Assembly (NCBI RefSeq): GCF_038561965.1
Contig: NZ_CP139348.1
Span: forward strand, 2,914,001 to 2,978,000
Length of the DNA stretch: 64,000 bases
Reading direction: 5' to 3'
DNA from: Stutzerimonas stutzeri
GTDB lineage: Bacteria > Pseudomonadota > Gammaproteobacteria > Pseudomonadales > Pseudomonadaceae
A program made the position numbers and the translations under genes. Positions 1 to 8,698 of this stretch are shown in pieces (the stretch's first letter is position 1; each line of letters starts with the position of its first letter). Below the pieces are notes generated by a model, which ran no database searches, had not been told where the DNA came from, and saw nothing but the letters and a program-made list of their open reading frames with translations.

Positions 1-1670
1 ACGTATCAGTTTCGCTGGCCATTGGTGGCGCCTATGTTGCCGGCATCTGGTCCACGATCACCGGCCAGGGCGAACTCTACTTCGACGCGGTTGGCATGTT
101 CGCCCTGTTCCTGCTGGCCGGACGCTACTTGGAGCGACGAGCGCGAGAGCGCACCGCAGACGCAACGGCGCAACTGGTCAATCTGCTTCCGGCCTCATGC
201 CTTAAGCTCGATGCAGAAGGCCACAGCCAACGCATTCTGCTTAGCGAGCTGCAACTCGGCGATCACGTACTGGTGCAGCCCGGCGCGTTGATTCCGTCAG
301 ATGGCATCATCATCAGCGGCCAGTCCAGCGTCGACGAATCGGTTCTCACCGGGGAGTATCTGCCCCTCCCCCGAGGTTTGGGTGATGCCGTAACCGCCGG
401 CACGTTGAATGTCGAAGGCCCGCTGACCGTCGAAGTCCAGGCCTTGGGCGACGACACGCGCCTGTCGGCCATTGTTCGGCTACTGGAGCGAGCCCAAGCC
501 GATAAGCCAAAGCTTGCCGAACTGGCCGACAGGGTCGCGCAATGGTTCCTGCTTGTGGTGTTGGTAGTTGCCACGGTCGTTGGGCTGGTCTGGTGGCAAA
601 TCGACCCACAGCGAGCGTTCTGGATCGTCCTTGCCCTGCTGGTCGCCACCTGCCCATGCGCGCTGTCACTGGCGACGCCTACCGCGCTCACGACCGCAAC
701 CGGCACATTGCACAAGCTCGGCATGCTGCTGACCCGCGGTCACGTGCTGGAAGGCCTCAACCACATTGATACGGTAGTCTTCGACAAGACCGGCACCCTC
801 ACCGAGGGGCGTCTGACGCTGAACGCTGTGCATCCACTCGGCACCCTCGACGCCGATGCCTGCCTGGCACTGGCCGCAGCCCTCGAAAACCGCTCCGAAC
901 ACCCAATCGCCCGCGCGTTCGGCCGTGCGCCACTGGCTGCTGAATCGGTCGAAACAGTGCCGGGCTTGGGCCTGCTGGGCTGCGTCGAGGGGCGCAACCT
1001 GCGTATAGGTCAACCCGCTTTCGTTGCCGAAGGCTTCTGCCAACCAGCCCCAGCGATTCCTGGCGAGCAAGGCCAATGGCTGCTGCTTGGTGATGAGCAA
1101 GGCCCTCTGGCCTGGCTGGTACTCGACGATCGTCTTCGTGATGATGCGCCTGCACTGCTCGATGCCTGCCGTCGCCGTGGCTGGCAGACCCTTTTGCTCT
1201 CCGGCGACAGTTCACCCATGGTCGGCCAGATCGCGCGCGAACTCGGCATCGATCGGGCGGAAGGCGGCATGACACCCGCCGCCAAGCTCACGAGACTGCA
1301 GGAACTACAGGCCCAGGGGCATCGCGTACTGATGCTTGGCGACGGTGTAAATGACGTCCCAGTGCTCGCCGCAGCTGATATCAGCGTCGCCATGGGTTCG
1401 GCCACCGACCTGGCAAAAACCAGCGCTGATGCGGTGCTGCTATCCAATCGCCTCGGCAGCCTGGCACAGGCTTTTGACGTTGCACGGCGTAGCCGGCGCA
1501 TCATCATCGAAAACCTGACCTGGGCAAGCCTGTACAATGGGCTGATCCTTCCCTTCGCTGCTATTGGCTGGGTAACCCCGCTATGGGCAGCGTTGGGCAT
1601 GTCGATCAGCTCGCTACTGGTGGTTTTGAATGCCCTGCGGCTGACACGTCAGCCAACGAATCACGGCTGA
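1..1670 (+). CDS. ccoI: CcoI/FixI copper-translocating P1B-type ATPase (5' truncated by window edge)
   Basis: The frame is open from base 3, so the N-terminus (metal-binding domain and first membrane helices) lies outside the window. The visible part carries the actuator TGE motif near base 348, the membrane CPC metal site near base 651, the phosphorylation motif DKTGT near base 783, the P1B-type SEHP motif near base 895 and the hinge GDGVND near base 1339, then two C-terminal helices. CcoI moves Cu(I) across the inner membrane for the binuclear centre of cbb3 cytochrome oxidase. The ccoS gene downstream supports this over a general CopA exporter. Confidence 0.95.
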   Translation, partial: VSVSLAIGGAYVAGIWSTITGQGELYFDAVGMFALFLLAGRYLERRARERTADATAQLVNLLPASCLKLDAEGHSQRILLSELQLGDHVLVQPGALIPSDGIIISGQSSVDESVLTGEYLPLPRGLGDAVTAGTLNVEGPLTVEVQALGDDTRLSAIVRLLERAQADKPKLAELADRVAQWFLLVVLVVATVVGLVWWQIDPQRAFWIVLALLVATCPCALSLATPTALTTATGTLHKLGMLLTRGHVLEGLNHIDTVVFDKTGTLTEGRLTLNAVHPLGTLDADACLALAAALENRSEHPIARAFGRAPLAAESVETVPGLGLLGCVEGRNLRIGQPAFVAEGFCQPAPAIPGEQGQWLLLGDEQGPLAWLVLDDRLRDDAPALLDACRRRGWQTLLLSGDSSPMVGQIARELGIDRAEGGMTPAAKLTRLQELQAQGHRVLMLGDGVNDVPVLAAADISVAMGSATDLAKTSADAVLLSNRLGSLAQAFDVARRSRRIIIENLTWASLYNGLILPFAAIGWVTPLWAALGMSISSLLVVLNALRLTRQPTNHG

Positions 1671-1772
1671 ACTCCGACCGAGATCTGCTGTAGCGACGGT
1701 GACGCATATCAATGACGCCGCAGCCGCACAAACGCAGCTGAAGACTTCGTTTTGGATCCTTTGGAGGTCCTG

Positions 1773-1982
1773 ATGGCCGCTCTGTATATCCTCATCCCTG
1801 TTGCCGTGGTCCTGGTGGCCGTTGCGATCTGGGTATTTTTTTGGGCTGTGGATAGCGGGCAGTTCGACGACCTCGATGGCCCGGCACACAGCATCCTGTT
1901 CGATGACGACGAGCCGCAGCAGCCGTCCGCCGACGCACAGCACAGTACCGAAACCCAGCAGGAGAAACGCAACGGTGATTGA
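1773..1982 (+). CDS. ccoS: CcoS, cbb3 oxidase maturation protein
   Basis: Small single-helix membrane protein of 69 residues. The helix spans about residues 3-25 and is followed by the FWAVDSGQFDDLDGPA segment typical of CcoS, then an acidic, Gln-rich tail. I chose the ATG at 1773 because GGAGG sits 5 bases upstream; an in-frame TTG at 1752 has no such signal. CcoS is needed to insert redox cofactors into the CcoN subunit. It lies just after ccoI, and its last bases overlap the next gene. Confidence 0.93.
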   Translation: MAALYILIPVAVVLVAVAIWVFFWAVDSGQFDDLDGPAHSILFDDDEPQQPSADAQHSTETQQEKRNGD

Positions 1983-2691
1983 ACTGGCGCCCCTGCTGCT
2001 GTCGGCCTTCGTACTGGGCTTGCTAGGCGGCGGTCATTGCCTGGGCATGTGCGGCGGGCTGATGGGTGCGCTGACCATGGCCATTCCGGCTGAGCAGCGC
2101 GCCAAGCGCCTGCGACTGCTGATCGCCTACAACCTGGGACGAGTGTCGAGCTATGCCCTCGCCGGTTTTCTTATCGGCTTGGCAGGCTGGGCCGTTGCCA
2201 ACAGCCCGGCGGCAATGGCCCTGCGGGTCGTCGCTGCGCTGCTGCTGATCACCATGGGCCTGTACCTGGCCGGCTGGTGGAGCGGGCTGACTCGCATCGA
2301 GGCGCTGGGCCGCGGCCTCTGGCGCCACATCCAGCCCATCGCTAGCAAATTCATGCCTGTGACCAACGTGCCGCGTGCCTTACTGCTGGGTGCACTGTGG
2401 GGCTGGCTACCGTGTGGCCTGGTCTACAGCACACTGCTGTGGTCGGCCAGCCAGGGCGATGCGCTGGACAGTGCCATGCTGATGCTGGCTTTCGGGATCG
2501 GTACCTGGCCCGTGTTACTCGCCACAGGCCTAGCGGCCGAGCGCCTGACGGCATTGTTGCGCAAGCGTGGCGTACGCATGGTAGGTGGGGTGATGGTGAT
2601 CCTATTTGGCCTCTGGACGCTACCGGGCCCGCATCAGCAGTGGCTGATGGGGCATGGCTCCGGCGCCGCCCATGGAGAGCATGCGCACTAG
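1975..2691 (+). CDS. TauE/SafE (DsbD-like) family membrane protein
   Basis: Protein of 238 residues with about six hydrophobic helices and an early GGGHCLGMCGG motif (residues ~17-27), typical of the 'sulfite exporter TauE/SafE / DsbD-like' family found beside cbb3 maturation genes. The start is GTG at 1975, eight bases inside ccoS, with GGAG ten bases upstream, so translation is probably coupled. A conserved His/Cys/Met cluster in the first helix would suit copper or thiol chemistry in cbb3 assembly, but substrate and direction of transport are unknown. The family name should not be read as evidence of sulfite export. Confidence 0.85.
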   Translation: MIELAPLLLSAFVLGLLGGGHCLGMCGGLMGALTMAIPAEQRAKRLRLLIAYNLGRVSSYALAGFLIGLAGWAVANSPAAMALRVVAALLLITMGLYLAGWWSGLTRIEALGRGLWRHIQPIASKFMPVTNVPRALLLGALWGWLPCGLVYSTLLWSASQGDALDSAMLMLAFGIGTWPVLLATGLAAERLTALLRKRGVRMVGGVMVILFGLWTLPGPHQQWLMGHGSGAAHGEHAH

Positions 2692-2709
2692 TGCAACGCT
2701 GGCGAACGC

Positions 2710-3537
2710 TCAGGGCTCCTTGGGCAGCTGACGCTTGTGCGCGGTCTTGTCGTAGGTGTCGACGATGATCCTGGCGGCTTCGTCTGGTACCGGCTTACCC
2801 TGCAGAAAGTCATCGATGTTTCGATAACTGACCCCATGAGCGGCTTCGTCGGGCTTACCGGGGGACAGCTCCTCCAGATCTGCGGTCGGCACCTTGTGCA
2901 CAAGCTGATCTGGAGCCCCCAACGCTGCGGCGATCTGCCGAACCTGATCCTTCACCAAGCCGGCAAGCGGCGTCAGGTCGCATGCGCCATCACCGAACTT
3001 GGTGAAGAACCCCATCACCGCCTCGGCAGCATGATCGGTGCCAATGACCAGTCCCTGACGTGCGTTGGCAATGGTGTACTGAGCGACCATGCGTATCCGC
3101 GCCTTGGTGTTACCCAGTACGAAATCGCGCTGCTCTGGGCTCAACGAATCGAGCGTCTGCGTGGCAGCGGCCAATCCCAGAACGGCCGTGCCGATGTTTA
3201 CGGTGTGGCACTCGTCGGGCTTGATGGTATCCACCGCCATCTGAGCTTCATGCTCGTCCTGCTGGACCTGATAAGGAAGGCGCACGGCGATGAAACAGTA
3301 ATCGTCACCTTCACCGGCCTCGCGCATACCGGCGACGGCTCGCTGCGCCAGCAAGCCCGCAGTCGTCGAATCGACCCCCCCGCTGATGCCCAGCACCAGT
3401 GTTTTCAGCCCCGACTCGCGCAGACAGGATTGGATGAAGCTCACCCGGCGATCGATTTCGGCCTGCACCGACTCTGGCCCGGTGAACGGCGCGCAGACAT
3501 TGAGCGCGGTTGCGATTTCCTGCTGGCGGCTGTGCAT
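2710..3537 (-). CDS. nadE: NAD+ synthetase, ammonia-dependent
   Basis: Protein of 275 residues, the usual length of the stand-alone synthetase that lacks a glutaminase domain. The ATP pyrophosphatase P-loop SGGVDS is at residues 52-57, and the later GTDHAAEAVMGFFTKFGDG segment is the family's deamido-NAD/ATP-binding region. It amidates nicotinate adenine dinucleotide to NAD+ in the cytoplasm with ATP and ammonia. It converges with the TauE/SafE gene and diverges from hemN; the 205-base gap to hemN holds an Anr site placed for hemN rather than nadE. Confidence 0.96.
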   Translation of the reverse strand: MHSRQQEIATALNVCAPFTGPESVQAEIDRRVSFIQSCLRESGLKTLVLGISGGVDSTTAGLLAQRAVAGMREAGEGDDYCFIAVRLPYQVQQDEHEAQMAVDTIKPDECHTVNIGTAVLGLAAATQTLDSLSPEQRDFVLGNTKARIRMVAQYTIANARQGLVIGTDHAAEAVMGFFTKFGDGACDLTPLAGLVKDQVRQIAAALGAPDQLVHKVPTADLEELSPGKPDEAAHGVSYRNIDDFLQGKPVPDEAARIIVDTYDKTAHKRQLPKEP

Positions 3538-3669
3538 GAAACTCTCCTCTGGCGTATGAAGGCTCTGCTGGCTAACTGAAACGTCGATGTGGTCATGAGA
3601 CCACGAATCAGCCTGATCTTTCCGGGTATTGGCGCCAATCTGGCCCAGCGCGCTAGGTTCGGATCAAGT

Positions 3670-3711
3670 TTGATACAGGTCAAGTCCGGCGCGCGGCCCT
3701 CCACCTAGAAT
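3670..3711 (+). promoter_or_regulatory. Anr/FNR box and -10 of the hemN promoter
   Basis: TTGATACAGGTCAA at 3670-3683 matches the FNR/Anr consensus TTGATNNNNATCAA at nine of ten fixed bases. A TAGAAT hexamer at 3706-3711 would give a start near 3718, about 41.5 bases from the box centre, the spacing of class II FNR-activated promoters. This predicts activation of hemN under low oxygen by the product of anr, which lies just downstream. Confidence 0.85.
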
Positions 3712-3742
3712 CCAGCGACCGCCGTCATACCGGGAATGCCAC

Positions 3743-5125
3743 ATGCTCGACTCCATTCGCTGGGACTCCGACCTGATCCGTCGTTACGATCAGGCTGGCC
3801 CCCGCTATTCGTCGTACCCGACCGCGGCACAGTTCAATGACAAGATCGGCTCGTTCGACCTGCTGCACGCATTGCGCGGCAGCCGTCAGGCGTCACGACC
3901 GCTGTCGCTTTACGTCCATCTGCCGTTCTGCGCCAATGCCTGCTACTACTGTGGCCGCAACAATGTGGTGACAAGCGACCGCAAACAGGCGCGCGCTTAT
4001 CTCGAACGTCTCGAAAGAGAAATCGAACTGATTGCCTGCCACCTCGGCAAGGATCAGCTGGTTGAGCAACTGCATTTCGGTGGCGGCACGCCCACATTTC
4101 TCAGCCATGAAGAACTGCGCCGACTGATGGGCCACTTGCGGCAACACTTCAATTTGCAGGACGACGACCACGGCGACTTCAGTATTGAAATCGACCCTCG
4201 GGAAGCAGACTGGCCAACCATGGGCCTGCTGCGCGAGCTTGGCTTCAACCGCATTAGTATCGGCGTTCAGGATCTGGATCCGGACGTCCAGCGCGCCGTT
4301 AATCGTACGCAGACACTCGAACAGACCCGCACCATCATCGAGGCGGCCCGCACCTTGCAGTTTCACTCGTTGAATATCGACCTGCTATATGGTCTGCCAC
4401 TGCAGACGCCAGCGCGTTTCGCGACAACGCTGGAGGCGATCATAGATCTACAGCCCGACCGGCTGTCGCTGTTCAGCTACGACCATCAGCCCGAACAGTT
4501 CGCAACGCAGCGCCGCATCAGCGCTGGTGACCTGCCCTCGCCGTCCGACAAGCTGGCCATGCTGGAACAGAGCATCAACCAGCTCGCTGACGCAGGCTAT
4601 CGCTACATTGGCATGGACCACTTCGCACTGCCGGACGACGAACTCGCCATGGCGCAGGAAGACGGTAGCCTGCAACGCAACTTTCAAGGCTATACCACAC
4701 ATGGTCACTGCGATCTGGTAGGCCTCGGCGTTTCAGCCATTAGCCAGATCGGCGACTTGTACTGCCAGAACAGTAGCGATGTAACGGAATACCAGCACCA
4801 GCTGGACCAGAACCAGCTAGCGACTGCCAAGGGCCTGCGCTGCAAACAGGACGACCAGATCCGCCGAGCGGTTATTCAGTCACTCATCTGTGACTTCGAA
4901 CTTGACCTGAAACGCATCGAGCGCGACTACTCCATCGATTTCCAAGATTACTTTTGCGAAACCTGGCCGCTACTCGAACAGATGGCCGCGGATAGGCTGA
5001 TCGAAATTGCTGACGGCCATCTCGTAATTCAGCCTGTCGGCCGACTACTCGTCCGTTCGATATGCATGCTCTTCGATCACTACCTTCCCGAGCATGCCAT
5101 CCGCAGTTATTCGCGCGTGCTCTAG
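3743..5125 (+). CDS. hemN: Oxygen-independent coproporphyrinogen III oxidase
   Basis: Radical-SAM enzyme of 460 residues, the full HemN length. The 4Fe-4S ligands are C63, C67 and C70 in FCANACYYC, followed by the FGGGTPTFL glycine motif that contacts SAM. It converts coproporphyrinogen III to protoporphyrinogen IX without oxygen, which is needed for heme during microaerobic growth or denitrification. The ATG has a GGGAA signal about 6 bases upstream. An Anr box with class II spacing precedes it, and anr follows, so the neighbours form one oxygen-response unit. I judge it to be true HemN rather than HemW from the length and these sequences. Confidence 0.97.
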   Translation: MLDSIRWDSDLIRRYDQAGPRYSSYPTAAQFNDKIGSFDLLHALRGSRQASRPLSLYVHLPFCANACYYCGRNNVVTSDRKQARAYLERLEREIELIACHLGKDQLVEQLHFGGGTPTFLSHEELRRLMGHLRQHFNLQDDDHGDFSIEIDPREADWPTMGLLRELGFNRISIGVQDLDPDVQRAVNRTQTLEQTRTIIEAARTLQFHSLNIDLLYGLPLQTPARFATTLEAIIDLQPDRLSLFSYDHQPEQFATQRRISAGDLPSPSDKLAMLEQSINQLADAGYRYIGMDHFALPDDELAMAQEDGSLQRNFQGYTTHGHCDLVGLGVSAISQIGDLYCQNSSDVTEYQHQLDQNQLATAKGLRCKQDDQIRRAVIQSLICDFELDLKRIERDYSIDFQDYFCETWPLLEQMAADRLIEIADGHLVIQPVGRLLVRSICMLFDHYLPEHAIRSYSRVL

Positions 5126-5188
5126 AGCGCCCTCAAATGATTCCCCTGCGACCCTTGAGCCGATTGGCCATAGCGGGCGACCTGAGTT

Positions 5189-5213
5189 AACCTTGCGCGC
5201 TATAACCAAGGTT
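5189..5213. repeat. Perfect 7-bp inverted repeat just upstream of anr
   Basis: AACCTTG (5189-5195) and CAAGGTT (5207-5213) face each other across an 11-base spacer and end 16 bases before the anr start codon. It lacks the TTGAT/ATCAA half-sites of an Anr box. It could be an operator or an mRNA hairpin next to the ribosome binding site. Confidence 0.55.
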
Positions 5214-5229
5214 TCCAGGAAGCCCACCT

Positions 5230-5964
5230 ATGTCCGAATCGATCAAGGTCCGTGCGCAGCGGCAAGCCCATTGCAAGGATTGCAGCCTGTCCGGGCTTTG
5301 CCTGCCTCTGTCGTTGAACCTGCAGGACATGAACGCTTTGGACGACATCGTCAAGCGTGGCCGCCCATTGAAGAAAGGCGAGACGTTGTTCCGCCAAGGT
5401 GACGTCTTCAGTTCTGTATTCGCCGTACGCTCCGGAGCGTTACGCACCTTCAGCGTGACCGATAGCGGTGAGGAGCAGATCACCGGCTTCCACCTGCCCA
5501 GCGAACTAGTGGGCCTGTCCGGTATGGACACCGAAAGCTATCCGGTCACCGCTCAAGCGCTGGAAACCACTTCGGTCTGCGAGATTCCCTTCGAGCGGCT
5601 CGATGAGCTGAGCGTGCTGTTGCCGCAATTGCGCCGTCAGCTGATGCGCATCATGAGCCGGGAAATTCGCGATGATCAGCAGATGATGCTACTGCTGTCG
5701 AAGAAAACCGCAGATGAGCGCATCGCGACTTTTCTGATCAACCTCTCTGCACGCTTCAGCGCACGGGGCTTCTCGGCCAACCAGTTCCGACTGCCCATGT
5801 CACGCAACGAGATCGGCAATTACCTGGGCCTGGCAGTCGAAACCGTTTCACGCGTTTTTACCCGCTTTCAGCAGAACGGCTTGCTCGAAGCCGAGGGCAA
5901 GGAAGTACGCATCCTCGATTCCATCGGACTGTGCGCGCTAGCTGGCGGCGCCATGGACGTCTGA
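5230..5964 (+). CDS. anr: Anr, oxygen-sensing CRP/FNR-family regulator
   Basis: Protein of 244 residues, the length of Pseudomonas Anr. The likely 4Fe-4S ligands are all present: C15, C18 and C24 in the N-terminal cluster and C117 after the cNMP-like barrel. The C-terminal helix-turn-helix reads SRNEIGNYLGLAVETVSRVF, with the E-xx-SR recognition pattern that contacts TTGAT half-sites. With oxygen absent the cluster-bound dimer activates genes for anaerobic respiration and high-affinity oxidases. hemN upstream carries a fitting site. The start is supported by AGGA about ten bases upstream. Confidence 0.97.
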   Translation: MSESIKVRAQRQAHCKDCSLSGLCLPLSLNLQDMNALDDIVKRGRPLKKGETLFRQGDVFSSVFAVRSGALRTFSVTDSGEEQITGFHLPSELVGLSGMDTESYPVTAQALETTSVCEIPFERLDELSVLLPQLRRQLMRIMSREIRDDQQMMLLLSKKTADERIATFLINLSARFSARGFSANQFRLPMSRNEIGNYLGLAVETVSRVFTRFQQNGLLEAEGKEVRILDSIGLCALAGGAMDV

Positions 5965-5986
5965 ACCGCTGTCTGGGAGCAGTACG

Positions 5987-6535
5987 ATGATCTTCGATGA
6001 ATTCAGCATCAAAACCCTGATTCGTCCGGTACAGGACTTCCCCCGGCCAGGCGTGGTATTCCGCGATATCACCCCGCTGTTTCAATCGCCGAAAGCCCTG
6101 CGCATGGTGGCCGACAGCTTTATTCAGCGCTACGTAGAAGCCGATTTCACACATATTGGCGCCCTTGATGCCCGCGGGTTTCTAGTCGGCTCGATCCTTG
6201 CCTACGAGCTGAACAAGCCACTGGTGCTCTTCCGCAAACAGGGCAAGCTGCCGGCTGACGTGTTGTCGCAGGCTTATTGCACCGAATACGGCGAAGCTCA
6301 TCTAGAGATCCATGCGGACAGCCTCTGCGAGGGAGATTCGGTGCTGCTGTTCGATGATTTGATCGCCACCGGCGGCACTCTTCTCGCTGCCGCGCAATTG
6401 GTTCGTCGCATGCGGGCGAACATCCATGAAGCCGCTGCGATCATTGACTTGCCGGAGCTCGGCGGGTCGCAGAAGCTTCAGGACATCGGTATTCCGACCT
6501 TTACCCTGACCGCCTTTGCCTTGAGCGACCGCTGA
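5987..6535 (+). CDS. apt: Adenine phosphoribosyltransferase
   Basis: Type I phosphoribosyltransferase of 182 residues. The PRPP-binding motif is VLLFDDLIATGGTL (around residues 121-134), and the ALDARGFLVGS loop near residue 59 is typical of Apt. It salvages adenine to AMP in the cytoplasm using PRPP. It follows anr by 22 bases on the same strand and may be co-transcribed. All expected catalytic segments are intact. Confidence 0.97.
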   Translation: MIFDEFSIKTLIRPVQDFPRPGVVFRDITPLFQSPKALRMVADSFIQRYVEADFTHIGALDARGFLVGSILAYELNKPLVLFRKQGKLPADVLSQAYCTEYGEAHLEIHADSLCEGDSVLLFDDLIATGGTLLAAAQLVRRMRANIHEAAAIIDLPELGGSQKLQDIGIPTFTLTAFALSDR

Positions 6536-6580
6536 AGGCAGACCGGCGTTGCGTCGCTGATTCGATCAAGGACTCCGCCC

Positions 6581-7189
6581 GTGCTTACGACGCTTCGACG
6601 CAGCCTCTTGATTGTCGTGCTGGCGTGCGTGACACCCTCATTTGCATTGGATCGCGACGCGCTGCTGGACCAGGCGAACATGCTGCTGCTCCCTCGCGAG
6701 CGCACATTGCCGCAGTTCGAACTGGTCGACCAGGATGGCCAGCCGTTCAACAGCGCGTCACTTCAGGGCCGCTGGCATATCCTGTTCTTCGGCTTCACTG
6801 CCTGTCCCGACATCTGCCCCACTACCTTGAGCGACATGCGTCGGCTGTTCAGCCAGCTTCCAGCTGACGTCAGGGAGCAATTGCAGCTGGTTCTGATCAG
6901 CGCCGATCCTGCGCGCGATACGCCGCAACAACTGAAGACCTACTTGAGTTATTACCGTGCGGGTTTTGTCGGCCTGACCGGAGAAATGGACCAGCTGCAG
7001 AAGCTGTCCAGAGCCCTAGGGCTTCCCTTCGTTCCCGCCAGCGAGACGCAGGGCGATTACAGTGTCAGCCACAGCGGCAATTTGGCTTTAGTGGCACCGA
7101 ACGGCAGCCTGCGCGGCCATATTCGCGCCCCCTTGAAGCTGGACGGGCTAAAGGAAATGTTGCCGCAGGTACTGCAAAGCGAATACTGA
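6581..7189 (+). CDS. SCO1/SenC-family copper chaperone
   Basis: Thioredoxin-fold protein of 202 residues with an N-terminal hydrophobic signal or anchor (about residues 7-22). The copper ligands of SCO proteins are visible: C75 and C79 in the TACPDICPT motif, and H164 in SVSHSGN. Such proteins deliver copper to, or reduce, the CuA/CuB sites of terminal oxidases in the periplasm. The start is GTG at 6581 with AAGGA about ten bases upstream. Its position after the ccoI-ccoS-anr block fits an oxidase assembly role, though which oxidase it serves cannot be told from sequence. Confidence 0.9.
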   Translation: MLTTLRRSLLIVVLACVTPSFALDRDALLDQANMLLLPRERTLPQFELVDQDGQPFNSASLQGRWHILFFGFTACPDICPTTLSDMRRLFSQLPADVREQLQLVLISADPARDTPQQLKTYLSYYRAGFVGLTGEMDQLQKLSRALGLPFVPASETQGDYSVSHSGNLALVAPNGSLRGHIRAPLKLDGLKEMLPQVLQSEY

Positions 7190-7215
7190 ATGGCCCGTCC
7201 AAGCCGTTTGAGCGA

Positions 7216-7914
7216 TCAGTGGCAGTCCAGCGTATCGGCCAGCACATAGGCCTGGAACGCAACTTCATCGACCCATTGCCGGGTCAGCTCCGCCAGTTGC
7301 CCGTTGCCAGCCCACTGCGCTAGCAGCGTGTCGATCTGCTGCTGCAGGCTTGGGTCGTCCGCAGCCAGCCTCAGCTGCCGCTCCGCGTCAGTAAGCGCAG
7401 GCAGCAAGCGCTTGTAGCGCCGCCACTCCGGCAAGGTGGCGATATCCCTCAGCAACACATCGTCATCAACCACCGCACGGCACTCGCCGAGTTTGAGGCC
7501 GATTAGGGCATGCGCTGCGCTCGGATACTCTCGCGGCTCTGCAGCAAAGCGCGAACGCAGCAGCGACCCATACGGACTGGCATCACTGACGCAGACCGGC
7601 TGGCCTTGAAGATCGGACCAGGCACCGAGACCGCCTTCCGTAGCGCTGAGCGCGGCAGGCGCAGCACGGTAGTAGACCGCAGCGCCAGGCTGATCGCCGG
7701 CAACCATGCGCAGATCGGCGTCCTTATTCACGGCTACAGTAGCAGGACGCCCAAGCCCTTCAGCCAACCGTTCGACCAGCGCCTGCTCCAAGCTCTCCGT
7801 TTCGCTGCTGGAGAGCACTCGATGCTGAGGCAGCTGGACGCTCAACGGCTCTGCCAGCAACGCAGCCGGCGTCATCAAGGCCAGACACAGAATGATGCGC
7901 AGGGGCGAGGACAC
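7216..7914 (-). CDS. Small periplasmic solute-binding-like protein, last gene of the ABC operon
   Basis: Protein of 232 residues with a signal peptide (residues 1-21, ending near LLAEP). The body resembles a family 3 type extracellular binding domain, with segments such as WSDLQGQPVCVSDASPYGS and a C-terminal LTRQWVDE region. The start is GTG at 7914, ten bases after the permease stop, with GAGG nine bases upstream. It is the fourth gene of an importer operon that already encodes a different type of binding protein, so it may be an accessory sensor or a second receptor. The ligand cannot be predicted. Confidence 0.7.
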   Translation of the reverse strand: MSSPLRIILCLALMTPAALLAEPLSVQLPQHRVLSSSETESLEQALVERLAEGLGRPATVAVNKDADLRMVAGDQPGAAVYYRAAPAALSATEGGLGAWSDLQGQPVCVSDASPYGSLLRSRFAAEPREYPSAAHALIGLKLGECRAVVDDDVLLRDIATLPEWRRYKRLLPALTDAERQLRLAADDPSLQQQIDTLLAQWAGNGQLAELTRQWVDEVAFQAYVLADTLDCH

Positions 7915-7924
7915 GTCAGCAGCC

Positions 7925-8698
7925 TCAGACGTACTGGTAACGCAGCATCCGCTGCTTGAATTTCTCCAATACCACCTGATCGATCAGCGTGGCGAGAATG
8001 GCGATGACCAGAATGTTCATCATCACCCCAACCATATCGGCAATCTCCCCCGAGTAAGCGAGCGAACGACCGAGCCCCTGACCGAAGCCGATCAGCATTT
8101 CAGCGGAAATAAGCGCACGCCACGCATTGCCGAACGCCAACTGCGCACCCGTGATCAGCTCGGGCATTACTGCTGGCAGGTAGACACGGCGCAGCAGTTG
8201 CCAGCGTGACGCCCCCATCACCCGCGCTGCGGACACATGCACCGGCTGCACACTCTCGGTGGCATTCATTACCGAAAGCGCCATTGGGAAGAATGCGGCC
8301 AAGGCCACAACCACGATGATCGGCAGGTTGCCGAAACCCATCACGATCAGGAACAGCGGCACCCAGGCGATCGACGGAATCGACTGCAGAATGACGATGG
8401 CTGAGCGCAGGATTTCGCGGAAGAAGAACAGCACCCCACCCACCAGGCCGAAGCCGATACCGAACAACAGCGCGAAGCTGTAGCCACTGCCGAGGCGGCT
8501 CATGCTGCCGTAAAGCCCTTCACGGAACTCCGGTTGCTGCACGGTCGTGAACAGGCGTTCGAAGACGGTCGGAATACCCGGCATCAGGAAGGCCGGCAGA
8601 CTCCAGGCCGCAGCCTGCCAGATCAGCAGGATGAACAATATGGCCAGAATGACGGCGAGATACTTCTTCGGGCCGGTAAGACGACGTGCCTGGCTCAT
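7925..8698 (-). CDS. ABC transporter permease, SsuC/TauC type
   Basis: Inner-membrane protein of 257 residues with about six helices and the permease EAA-loop region reading VSAARVMGASRWQLLRRVYLPA, which docks the ATPase. The family (BPD_transp_1) covers sulfonate, taurine, nitrate and pyrimidine-precursor importers. Its start overlaps the stop of the ATPase gene in an ATGA junction, so the two are translationally coupled. No residue visible here fixes the substrate. Confidence 0.92.
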   Translation of the reverse strand: MSQARRLTGPKKYLAVILAILFILLIWQAAAWSLPAFLMPGIPTVFERLFTTVQQPEFREGLYGSMSRLGSGYSFALLFGIGFGLVGGVLFFFREILRSAIVILQSIPSIAWVPLFLIVMGFGNLPIIVVVALAAFFPMALSVMNATESVQPVHVSAARVMGASRWQLLRRVYLPAVMPELITGAQLAFGNAWRALISAEMLIGFGQGLGRSLAYSGEIADMVGVMMNILVIAILATLIDQVVLEKFKQRMLRYQYV

